Shown: piece by piece, positions 1-6,709 of the stretch
Position numbering within the stretch: the stretch's first letter is position 1
How the letters are laid out: each line of letters starts with the position of its first letter
NCBI RefSeq assembly: GCF_000384295.1
Contig: NZ_KB913037.1
Coordinates: forward strand, 288,762-352,761
DNA: 64,000 bases
From: Amycolatopsis balhimycina FH 1894
GTDB taxonomy: Bacteria; Actinomycetota; Actinomycetes; Mycobacteriales; Pseudonocardiaceae
Direction: 5' to 3'
Program-made: the position numbers and the translations under genes
Notes under the pieces: generated by a model
The model's input: only the letters and a program-made list of their open reading frames with translations
Database searches by the model: none
Told to the model about the DNA's origin: nothing

Positions 1-85
1 CGTCGGGGTTCTGTTGTTGCCGGCGATCACTTAGCTGAGTGAATAATACAGGCCACTTGACAAAGAACAATCATTCACTTTGGGA

Positions 86-793
86 TTAGAGGCCATCGAT
101 GAACCATTTCGCGAATGGCACCATTAGGCCGATTGGTACAGCCAAGGTTGCGTAGGGAAAATAACTCACCAGGCTGTCGCGCCAGAGTTTTCGCCAATTG
201 ACCTTCTGAGATCTATGATAATCGGCATCTGAATGATTTTCCGATGCATCGATAGCGATCGCATACTCTCTTTGAAGTTCATTGAGACGCTGTCGCGTGG
301 CTTGACTTGGATCGTTGGCAACATCCTCGGCAGCGAGCGATATTTGTTGGATGCGCTTGTAGCTTGCTTCCATTGCCCTTGCTCTGCCTCCATAGTTAAC
401 GGACGACACGACGAGCGAGGAAACAAGGGAAAGAATCGCCAGTGCCGCCATGAGCGTGTCGCCGCCGGTGCCATACATCGGCCGATTCACTAATAGCCCA
501 ACCGAGGCTATTGTTGTTGACGTAGAGAGAGCGATCATTGAGGTGTTCCACGCGTTGTTTCGTCGCCCCAAGCGCTGATGTGCCCTTACTCGGGCAAGAT
601 AGGTCTTATATGCTCGCTCTTCGAGTCGACTAGCCCCCTCGGTGACAGCCTTCGATTCAATACTCTTGAGCGAATCTTCCTGAATTTCCTCTTGCAAAGT
701 CCACCTCTTTCGCACTGGAGCCGTTGACTTGCTTGTTTGTAACAGTTTAGTACTCGCGGGACGTCCTCGGTGCTTTAGGTCGAACCTCGCCAT
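86..793 (-). CDS. SLATT-domain membrane protein (predicted pore-type effector)
   Basis: The product is 235 aa. Residues about 82-103 and 113-135 form two closely spaced transmembrane helices, followed by a charged, helical cytoplasmic segment (about 138-205). A further hydrophobic stretch lies near the C-terminus (about 210-232). This two-TM plus helical layout, encoded next to a reverse transcriptase, fits the SLATT families (SMODS- and SLOG-associating 2TM effectors). Comparative genomics has proposed these as membrane-perturbing effectors of conflict systems, and one SLATT family is coupled to RTs. The ATG at 793 is the only good start and faces the divergent RT gene. Base composition is near 50% GC, far below the rest of the window, so the gene was acquired with the RT. 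Function is inferred from family and context. Confidence 0.72.
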   Translation of the reverse strand: MARFDLKHRGRPASTKLLQTSKSTAPVRKRWTLQEEIQEDSLKSIESKAVTEGASRLEERAYKTYLARVRAHQRLGRRNNAWNTSMIALSTSTTIASVGLLVNRPMYGTGGDTLMAALAILSLVSSLVVSSVNYGGRARAMEASYKRIQQISLAAEDVANDPSQATRQRLNELQREYAIAIDASENHSDADYHRSQKVNWRKLWRDSLVSYFPYATLAVPIGLMVPFAKWFIDGL

Positions 794-910
794 AGGTGAT
801 CGTATGCCGGCACGGTGTTGTTACGGTGGCCAGGGGCTGGCCCCAACGGTGCACTGGAGGATTCGACTTCAGGCCTGGACAGTAATCCGATCCCATGCGA
901 TCATAGAGGG
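794..910. promoter_or_regulatory. Divergent intergenic region of the SLATT/RT pair, with a hairpin
   Basis: This is the only non-coding space between the two genes if the RT starts at 911, so both promoters should lie here. It holds an inverted repeat GGCCAG-ggg-CTGGCC (828-842). A structured non-coding RNA serving as RT template or cofactor could be encoded here, but nothing beyond the hairpin supports that. Confidence 0.4.
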
Positions 911-2437
911 GTGCCGAGGGTAGACTGGTCCGAGATTCTCGATCTTAAGCGGGCTCTGCATAATCTCAATCAAGAAATGTTTCAGGACTGGCATCATGAT
1001 CCGTGGGGATGGCCAGAGCTTAGCTATATCTGCCAGCGGGAGCGAGAGATTGCATTTGGCCACTGCAATGCGACTGGCATGCAACATGTAGATCTGATCG
1101 ATGTTCCCAAGGAAAATTGGGGAACTCGACCCGCTGTCGTACTCGACACATCTGATCGCCTAATTTATCAGGCAATCGTTGACCGGTTAAGTCTGGATCT
1201 CATTGGAGATCTGTCATCGACAACATACGGTTGGCGACTTCCGCCTGTATCTCCTGAGCGGGGATCGTACTCCCACAATAATCGACAGTGGGAGTGGTAT
1301 GTTGGACATTTAAATCTCTTGTCTGACCAGCAGGCGGCTTTATGTACCGACATAGTATCTTTTTTCAGCAGCATTCCTGCCAATAGTGTGCTAGATGAAA
1401 TAGAACGGCGAACCGCAAAAGGTGCACCTACGGAGCGCCTGTGCGACCTTCTTGGCGACTTTCAAAGAACCCGAAATAGATCTGGTATACCTCAGCGGTC
1501 GACGGCCTCGGCCATTATTGCGAACATGTACCTTCGACCATTAGATGATGTACTTGTGCATCATGCTCCCATACTCCATGTGCCACTATCTGATATTACC
1601 TATCGTGGCTGCGCAAGGTGGATGGACGACATTTGGCTGTTCTGCCCAGATCCTGCTTCGGCCAGGCGGGCGCAGATGGAAATTCAATCGGTGGCTCAAA
1701 GTCTCGGCTTGCACTTGAATTACGCAAAAACTGAGGTGTTCGAGGGCGAAGATGTGGTTTCCAGAGTGTTGGATATCGAGCATAGTGCAATTGATGGCGC
1801 GATCGTAAATGACGAGAACATGGAACCATTAGAGGAGTTAGTCGACAGAATATTAACGGAGCCGGAAAAGGCCGGCAGAACGAGCATTAATTTCGCGGCA
1901 ACACGGATGCGGGATAACTCACATTCCTATAGGTCGAACGACTTGTTGCATGCGGCCGTTCGGATGCCGCACGCAGCAGACGCCTGGTCGAGAGTCTTCA
2001 AGGAGAACTTCACCAGTCCAGAACTGCAGGAATGGTACTTGGATTATGCTTCGAGCAACTGGGCCACGCATCAATGGTCGCTTGCACACTACGGCAGAAT
2101 GTTTACAAGCCTTGAGCGGCCTGAAGCGGATTTGATTCAGTATTTCTCGACAGTTGTGCGTGACGCTAACACTGAACTGCCATTATTAGCCGTGGCGGCG
2201 CAGCGCCTCTGCGCTTGGGATGCAGAAGAAGGCAGGAGCGCCTGTCGTGATGCCCATGGTAGAGCATCGACACCGCATGCTCGGCGAGTGCTTTCATTGG
2301 CGGCACTAGGAGCGAATGAACAAAGAAGTACGGTAAAGCGCTGGCTTGATGAAGATAGGGAAAACTATCCGACTGTAAAGATGCTCGAATTCATGAATTA
2401 CCATCCGCCGCGAATCACTAAAATTTTCTTGACGTAG
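911..2437 (+). CDS. Reverse transcriptase of the unknown-group/defence type, paired with SLATT protein
   Basis: An RT domain is clear in the N-terminal half (numbering from 911): CTDIVSFF with a catalytic Asp near 147, GIPQRSTASAIIANMYL (motif B) from about 192, RWMDDIWLF with the Asp pair near 239-240, and GLHLNYAKTEV (motif D). The usual aromatic of the YxDD box is Trp here. About 200 C-terminal residues match no family I recognise. There is no maturase or endonuclease domain, so this is not a group II intron RT. I saw no retron RNA hallmarks. The frame is open back to a GTG at 815, only 21 bp from the SLATT start. The GTG at 911 leaves room for promoters, but a purine-rich stretch abuts it too closely to be an ideal ribosome site. 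Low GC like its neighbour. Probably an anti-phage RT; substrate unknown. Confidence 0.82.
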   Translation: MPRVDWSEILDLKRALHNLNQEMFQDWHHDPWGWPELSYICQREREIAFGHCNATGMQHVDLIDVPKENWGTRPAVVLDTSDRLIYQAIVDRLSLDLIGDLSSTTYGWRLPPVSPERGSYSHNNRQWEWYVGHLNLLSDQQAALCTDIVSFFSSIPANSVLDEIERRTAKGAPTERLCDLLGDFQRTRNRSGIPQRSTASAIIANMYLRPLDDVLVHHAPILHVPLSDITYRGCARWMDDIWLFCPDPASARRAQMEIQSVAQSLGLHLNYAKTEVFEGEDVVSRVLDIEHSAIDGAIVNDENMEPLEELVDRILTEPEKAGRTSINFAATRMRDNSHSYRSNDLLHAAVRMPHAADAWSRVFKENFTSPELQEWYLDYASSNWATHQWSLAHYGRMFTSLERPEADLIQYFSTVVRDANTELPLLAVAAQRLCAWDAEEGRSACRDAHGRASTPHARRVLSLAALGANEQRSTVKRWLDEDRENYPTVKMLEFMNYHPPRITKIFLT

Positions 2438-2579
2438 TCAACCAATGTCAGGCGAGGTGTCGAATTCTATTGGTGGCTATTCGCGGAGATGTCGAACTGG
2501 TTGCCAGTCTCCGACGCGCGTCCTGGGAGTCGCGAAGTCTGGCTCTGAGTGCGAAGCAGAAGGCCGTAGGCTGCGCAGT

Positions 2580-3128
2580 GTGGCTGATGAGCATGGGTCG
2601 TGGAAGACGTTCGGTGAGCGGCTGGTCTACGACAACCGGTGGGTGAAGGTCGGGTTGACGGATGTCGAGGCGCCGAACGGCGAGCGCTGGGAGTACCACG
2701 TGGTGCACCTGGCACGAATCGCTATCGCGCTGATCGTGAACGACCAGGAAGAGGCGCTGATGCTCTGGCGCTACCGCTTCGCCACTAAGCAGTGGGGCTA
2801 TGAGCTGCTGGGCGGCATGGTCGACGACGGCGACGACTCGGCGGGCACAGCCGCGCGGGAGGCTGCCGAGGAGAGCGGCTGGCGGCCGGTCGGCGAACCG
2901 GAGCACCTTGTCAGCTTCGAGCCGCTGCCCGGGCAGGTCACGGCACCGGTTGACGTGTACCTGTGGCGGGAAGCCGAGCACGTCGGCGACCCGACCGACA
3001 CTGAAGAGGTGGGCCGGGTCGAGTGGGTGCCGTTGTCGCGGGTGAACGAGCTTGCGCAGCGTCAGGAGCTGCTCGGGTCTGGCACGCTGGTGTCCTTGCT
3101 CTACTACCTCAACTCACGCCGGGCGTGA
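2580..3128 (+). CDS. Nudix hydrolase, possibly a Pif-like entry-exclusion protein
   Basis: The product is 182 aa with a Nudix box in the middle: GMVDDGD then REAAEESGW, matching G-x5-E-x7-REUxEExGU except that the first Glu is Asp. The flanking fold resembles ADP-ribose pyrophosphatase-type Nudix enzymes. The frame is open to 2445, but the extra N-terminus is not Nudix-like. The GTG at 2580 has a GTAGG ribosome site about 10 bases upstream, so I start there. High GC resumes here after the RT island. In the AICE pSAM2 the transfer-immunity protein Pif carries a Nudix motif, so a role in conjugation immunity is a reasonable inference. Plain nucleotide-sugar or ADP-ribose hydrolysis is equally possible. 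The 3' end overlaps the convergent XRE gene by 15 bp. Confidence 0.85.
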   Translation: MADEHGSWKTFGERLVYDNRWVKVGLTDVEAPNGERWEYHVVHLARIAIALIVNDQEEALMLWRYRFATKQWGYELLGGMVDDGDDSAGTAAREAAEESGWRPVGEPEHLVSFEPLPGQVTAPVDVYLWREAEHVGDPTDTEEVGRVEWVPLSRVNELAQRQELLGSGTLVSLLYYLNSRRA

Positions 3129-4244
3129 GTCGCCGGGCAGCACGAGCCGTTCCAGTCGGCGACGTAGCCGGACGGACCTGACCTGGGAAATGATCCGCCG
3201 GGCCTGCTGCGCGTAGGTCCGTGCGGCCTCCCGGTCCCCGGCCGCGCTGTAGGCAAGCGCAAGGTCCACGTACACGGCAGCGCCCGCCCGGACGAACGAC
3301 GACGACCGGGCGTCGTCCACCAGCCGTTCCAGTTGATCGATGGCCTCCGGTGCGCCGAGGTGGACGAGCGCGTTGCCGCGCCAGCGGTCCAGGTGGGTGC
3401 CGCCCAGGAACAGGAACGGCAGCTCGGGGTGTACGACTTCGGACGGCCGAAGCGCGTCGGACTCGTCGAACGCGCGCAGGGAGTCGTCCCCGTGTCCGGC
3501 GATGGCGTGGCCTTCCCCTTCGGCGGCGGCCAGCCACGCGCGCAGCAGGCGCGGCGCCTGTTTGCCGATCGAGCGTGCCTCCGCGAACAGGGCGAGCGCG
3601 TCGTCGATGTTGCCCGCGTCGATCAGCACGTATGCCTGCTCGGCGGTGGCGTGCGCGAGCAGCGCGGCCGAGCCAGCTTCGAGCGCGGCGGACTTCGCGC
3701 GTTCGTAGTGGGTCCACGCTTGCGTGAGTGAGCCGATGTCGAGCGAGTTCCAGCCGGCCAGCGTGGACGCCTCGACCAGCACCCCGGCCAGCGGCGCCCG
3801 GTCGCGCCGCAACAGCGTGTGCTGAAGCCGATCCTCAACCTCGATGATCTGGCCACGCAGCCGCTCCAGCCGGGCGGCCGAGCCGAACCGGCGGTCAGCA
3901 TGGCGGACGCCGTCAACCTCCTGGCGAAACCCCGCGATGATCGCGGCGTCGACACGCTTGGCGACGACGAGCCGTTCGGCCAGCTCCTCGCCGATCGCGG
4001 CGTCACCAGATGGGAGACCGAGTTCCGCGTCGGTGCGGCCGTAAATCTCGCGCAGGACGGCGCGCATCGGCGGTTCCGGCGTGACATGCCCGTTCTCCCA
4101 CCGGGATATGTCCGTCTTCCGACTCGGGACCGAACGCTCCGACAATCCGTGAGCCGCAGCGCGCGCGTTGATGGCTCGCGCGAGCTTTTCCTGACTCCAG
4201 CCGACCGCGTTCCGAGCGGCCTGCAAGGGGCTTATCGACGTCAT
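3114..4244 (-). CDS. XRE-family regulator with TPR-like C-terminal region
   Basis: The product is 376 aa. Residues about 5-65 form a helix-turn-helix of the Cro/cI (XRE) type (AVGWSQEKLARAIN, then SRWENGHVTPEP). The remaining ~290 residues are Ala/Leu/Arg-rich helical repeats typical of the TPR-bearing XRE regulators of actinomycetes. The frame extends to 4364, but the ATG at 4244 has a purine-rich upstream (GGGGCAG) and begins the HTH domain directly. The upstream region contains inverted GTGTGTCAT half-sites (4301-4309 and 4356-4364), suggesting control by itself or by the neighbouring repressor. It sits between the Nudix gene and the phage-type repressor of the element. A role in element maintenance or transfer control is inferred. 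Confidence 0.85.
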   Translation of the reverse strand: MTSISPLQAARNAVGWSQEKLARAINARAAAHGLSERSVPSRKTDISRWENGHVTPEPPMRAVLREIYGRTDAELGLPSGDAAIGEELAERLVVAKRVDAAIIAGFRQEVDGVRHADRRFGSAARLERLRGQIIEVEDRLQHTLLRRDRAPLAGVLVEASTLAGWNSLDIGSLTQAWTHYERAKSAALEAGSAALLAHATAEQAYVLIDAGNIDDALALFAEARSIGKQAPRLLRAWLAAAEGEGHAIAGHGDDSLRAFDESDALRPSEVVHPELPFLFLGGTHLDRWRGNALVHLGAPEAIDQLERLVDDARSSSFVRAGAAVYVDLALAYSAAGDREAARTYAQQARRIISQVRSVRLRRRLERLVLPGDSRPA

Positions 4245-4280
4245 GACGCTGCCCCGCGATAACGGCCGCGACCTGCGGAA

Positions 4281-4364
4281 ATAACACAAGTTAACACGGG
4301 GTGTGTCATCCGCTGCCAGCTCCCGCCAGCCGCGAAAATGCCGTTTCTTAGAGGCATGACACAC
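4281..4364. promoter_or_regulatory. Putative operator upstream of the XRE-TPR gene
   Basis: A perfect 9-bp inverted repeat GTGTGTCAT (4301-4309) / ATGACACAC (4356-4364) is separated by 46 bp. Next to the first arm lie two TAACAC direct repeats (in ATAACACAAGTTAACACG, from 4281). The region is 40-120 bp upstream of the ATG at 4244. Half-sites this far apart would suit a looping dimer or two separate sites. Confidence 0.45.
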
Positions 4365-4418
4365 GACAGGACCACCCGCCGGACGGCCCCAGAGGCCGAC
4401 CGCGAAAAGGGATTCGCG

Positions 4419-4826
4419 CTAACCGCGCGGATCACCATCACGACGAATCAGCTTGGTGAGATCGGCCAGTTGATCGGTGATCTGCGTCAGCCGCTGCTCG
4501 ATGACGGCCAGCCGCGCCGACACGGCGTCTTCCATGTCCTCACGGGGCTGGCCCAGCGCCGGCGGGATGCGGCCGTGCAGCACGGCGAGCAGGTGTTGCG
4601 GGTGCAGGCCAAGCGCGACGGCCAGGGCTTCAAGGGTGCGGTCGCTGCGCTTGCGCTCCACGGTGTGGTTCTGGATTTCGCGGACGATGGCCTGGGAGAC
4701 CTGCGAGCGCTCGGCGAGCTCGCGTTGCTTCCATCCGAGCTCGTTCACGCGCTCGTTGATGGTCTTCGCGACCGCCGCCCAGTCTTCCGACACCCATTCC
4801 TCCGTGGTCCGCCTCAGCGCCGACAT
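4419..4826 (-). CDS. XRE-family phage-type repressor
   Basis: The product is 135 aa. It has a short N-terminal arm, then an XRE helix-turn-helix at about 20-75 (ELGWKQRELAERSQVSQAIVREIQN), then a C-terminal amphipathic helix (about 105-130, ARLAVIEQRLTQITDQLADL) with a heptad pattern suited to dimerisation. It is transcribed away from the xis-whiB-spd-tra operon across a 134-bp divergent promoter with repeated AAATCAGCT sites. That is the standard layout for the repressor that keeps an integrative element's transfer genes silent. The ATG at 4826 is chosen because it precedes the conserved domain with little extra sequence. The regulatory target is inferred. Confidence 0.85.
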   Translation of the reverse strand: MSALRRTTEEWVSEDWAAVAKTINERVNELGWKQRELAERSQVSQAIVREIQNHTVERKRSDRTLEALAVALGLHPQHLLAVLHGRIPPALGQPREDMEDAVSARLAVIEQRLTQITDQLADLTKLIRRDGDPRG

Positions 4827-4960
4827 TAGCGCCTAACGGATTCCGCGGCGCCGAGATCGACATCGCGTCGCGCATTCGGACCATTCTCAAGCCTTCATGC
4901 GACTAAATCAGCTTTCTTTTTCAGCTCAAATCAGCTGAACGACTCTAAGGGCTCACTCCA
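4827..4960. promoter_or_regulatory. Divergent promoter/operator between the repressor and the transfer operon
   Basis: AAATCAGCT occurs at 4905-4913 and 4928-4936 (23 bp, about two helical turns, apart), with a TCAGCT half-copy at 4921-4926. The second site is nearly palindromic (AAATCAGCTGAA). The segment 4895-4945 is AT-rich compared with its surroundings, as expected of a promoter. These are likely binding sites of the adjacent XRE repressor. Confidence 0.6.
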
Positions 4961-5158
4961 ATGCAGAAGAAGAACATTCCTGACGCCGGTGGTCCGGCGT
5001 TCTACTCACTAGCCGACGCCGCGTGGATTCTCGGCATCGACCGCAACGAGATCCATCGCGCTATCCGGGTCGGCTCACTCCGCGCAGAGCGGCGCCGCAC
5101 CCGGCTCGTCATCCCGGCCGCCGAGCTGCGGCGCGTGCTCGACGGGGGTGCGCGATGA
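4961..5158 (+). CDS. Excisionase-type helix-turn-helix protein
   Basis: The product is 65 aa with one MerR-like winged helix: SLADAAWILGIDRNEIHRAI then RAERRRTRLVIPAAELRRVL, the typical Xis/DNA-binding pattern. It is the first gene of the tightly coupled transfer operon and overlaps the next start (ATGA at 5155-5158). Small HTH proteins here in AICEs act as excisionases or as local regulators. With a serine recombinase as the element's only integrase, a recombination-directionality role would need a mechanism different from classic tyrosine-integrase Xis. A pure regulator is therefore possible. Confidence 0.8.
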   Translation: MQKKNIPDAGGPAFYSLADAAWILGIDRNEIHRAIRVGSLRAERRRTRLVIPAAELRRVLDGGAR

Positions 5159-5490
5159 CCGAAAACGACTACGAGGAGATGGCTGCTCGGCTCGACCGGT
5201 ACGCCGACGTGCCGGACGCCGTGCTCAACGAACTGGTGACCGGGGACGGTCTGTGTTTCTGGGCGTTCGACCGGGCCGACATGCCGGAACTGTCCGGCGA
5301 GGACTCGCCGGACCGGGAGTTGGCCGCGCGCATGTGTGCCGGGTGCCCGGTGATCGACGAATGCCGGGAGCTGGACTTGCGGACGTCCGGGCCGGACACG
5401 GTCGGGGTGTGGGGTGCGCTGCCGGACACCGACCGGCGTGCCCTGTATCCGAAGTGGCTGCGCCGCCGCCGGGGTGGTGAGGCGCGATGA
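5155..5490 (+). CDS. WhiB-family iron-sulfur regulator
   Basis: The product is 111 aa with the four Fe-S cysteines at 34, 61, 64 and 70 (GLCFW, then MCAGCPVIDEC). The WhiB turn follows (VGVWGALP, family consensus G-V/I-WGG) and then a basic C-terminal tail (WLRRRRGG) for DNA contact. Cys spacing C-x2-C-x5-C is exactly that of the Wbl family. The ATG at 5155 overlaps the stop of the preceding gene. Wbl proteins bind a 4Fe-4S cluster and act with the primary sigma factor; those on AICEs and phages are thought to control element genes. The long in-frame extension back to 5023 is not Wbl-like and is rejected. Confidence 0.93.
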   Translation: MTENDYEEMAARLDRYADVPDAVLNELVTGDGLCFWAFDRADMPELSGEDSPDRELAARMCAGCPVIDECRELDLRTSGPDTVGVWGALPDTDRRALYPKWLRRRRGGEAR

Positions 5491-5825
5491 CGGTCAACCT
5501 CACGCCGACACAGATCCTCGCCGGAGTCGGAGTGCTGCTCGCGCTGTTCATGGTGCGGCGCTACAGCGCCCGCAAGGCGCGGCGGGCGGCCGACGCGGCG
5601 CGGGCGAGTTCGCGGGTGGTGTCGCTGGCCGGGCGGGTGCTGTTCACGGGTGCGGCGTTCACGGGCGTTCAGTGGCTAGTGATCACGCACGTGCACAACC
5701 CGACCTTGGTCCTGGTGGTCCTCGGACTGCCGGACCTGATCGCGGCCTACGTCCTGACGCGTGCCCTGACGGTCACGTCGATGGATACCACCACGCACCG
5801 TCGCCGGGGTGGTGGTCGCCGATGA
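5487..5825 (+). CDS. Small two-helix membrane protein of the transfer operon
   Basis: The product is 112 aa with hydrophobic segments at about 8-24 and 60-95 (the latter perhaps two short helices) and a basic C-terminal tail (HRRRGGGRR). The ATG overlaps the whiB stop (ATGA), and its own end overlaps the next start the same way, so translation is coupled. The position and properties match the Spd (spread) proteins of actinomycete plasmids and AICEs, which help move DNA between hyphal compartments. No specific family is recognised. Confidence 0.75.
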   Translation: MTVNLTPTQILAGVGVLLALFMVRRYSARKARRAADAARASSRVVSLAGRVLFTGAAFTGVQWLVITHVHNPTLVLVVLGLPDLIAAYVLTRALTVTSMDTTTHRRRGGGRR

Positions 5826-6709
5826 CCACCACCAACCACAACCAGACCGTGCCGGATCGGGCGCGGCGGCTGGCCGACGACGCGAGTGAGGCTGCAGAGG
5901 TGCGCCGCTGGCAGACCCACCCCGACGTGGTGGCGTTGCGTGTCGAGCGGGTTCGGGCGCAGGTGGATCGGTTGTGCTGGTCCGGGATCGTGCTCGGGTT
6001 GGCGTTCACCACGGCCAACGTGCAGTGGTTCGCCGCCGCCGGGTCCGCGTTCGGGTCACTGCCGTGGCTGACAGCGTGGCTGCTGGACCCGACCGTGTGC
6101 CTGATCCTGCTGGCGATCCTGCGGGCCGAGCAAGTCACCGCGCGATACCAGGTCCACACGGGAGCGTGGGTGCGGACGGCGAAGTGGCTCACGCTGGCCG
6201 CTACCTACGTGATGAACACCTGGTCATCGTGGGCGGCCAGGTCGCCGGCCGGGGTGGTGCTGCACTCGGTACCGCCGCTGGTGGTCTTCGTCGCCGCCGA
6301 AGCCGTGACCGATCTGCGGGACAAGCTCACCGACGCGGTGACGGTGGCGTTCACGAACGCCACCGACCAGGCGAGCGTTCGTGCACCGGTGGCCCCGGTC
6401 CAGGAACCGACCACACCGGTCCACGAACCGATCACACTAGTTCGCGAACCGGCCGCATCGGTCCGTGAACTGAGCGTGCCGGGCCGTGAACCAGCGGCAC
6501 CGGAACCGGCGGCACCGCGTCGGAAGCGTCCGGCCCGGCGGAAACTGTTCGCCGACTTCATCACCGACGCGCGCGCAGCGTGGACCCCGGGGGTGGAGGT
6601 AACCCCGGCGTGGGTTCGCGACGTGACTGGGTGTTCCCGTGGCGTGTCCTTCCGGGTCGCTGCTGCCTTGTCCGCCGACGCGGAGAAGGAGGCGCGCGAG
6701 GATGACTGA
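5822..6709 (+). CDS. DUF2637-type membrane protein (Spd-like)
   Basis: The product is 295 aa. A charged N-terminus (about 1-50) is followed by about four transmembrane helices (within about 50-165), which is the DUF2637 layout common beside FtsK/TraB in AICEs. A Pro/Glu/Val-rich linker then consists of five 21-bp tandem units (6395-6499), and a basic C-terminal domain ends with a short helix-turn-helix-like segment (EVTPAWVRDVTGCSRGVSFRV). The ATG at 5822 overlaps the previous stop; the frame upstream to 5414 is a shadow of whiB and its neighbour. Probable role: membrane partner of the TraB translocase in intramycelial spread. Confidence 0.8.
   Translation: MTTTNHNQTVPDRARRLADDASEAAEVRRWQTHPDVVALRVERVRAQVDRLCWSGIVLGLAFTTANVQWFAAAGSAFGSLPWLTAWLLDPTVCLILLAILRAEQVTARYQVHTGAWVRTAKWLTLAATYVMNTWSSWAARSPAGVVLHSVPPLVVFVAAEAVTDLRDKLTDAVTVAFTNATDQASVRAPVAPVQEPTTPVHEPITLVREPAASVRELSVPGREPAAPEPAAPRRKRPARRKLFADFITDARAAWTPGVEVTPAWVRDVTGCSRGVSFRVAAALSADAEKEAREDD
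6395..6499 (+). repeat. Five 21-bp tandem repeats inside the DUF2637 gene
   Basis: Units start at 6395, 6416, 6437, 6458 and 6479, each close to CCGGTCCACGAACCGATCACA, encoding a 7-residue P-V-x-E-P-x-T-like linker repeat. The later units have diverged. Confidence 0.85.

Noticed and set aside
815..910. Upstream GTG start of the RT at 815
   Set aside because: It leaves only 21 bp to the divergent SLATT start, with no room for promoters, and the added residues look non-coding. It is not fully excluded.
911..2437. Retron or group II intron RT
   Set aside because: No maturase/endonuclease domain, no YADD box, and no inverted-repeat msr/msd-like RNA seen upstream.
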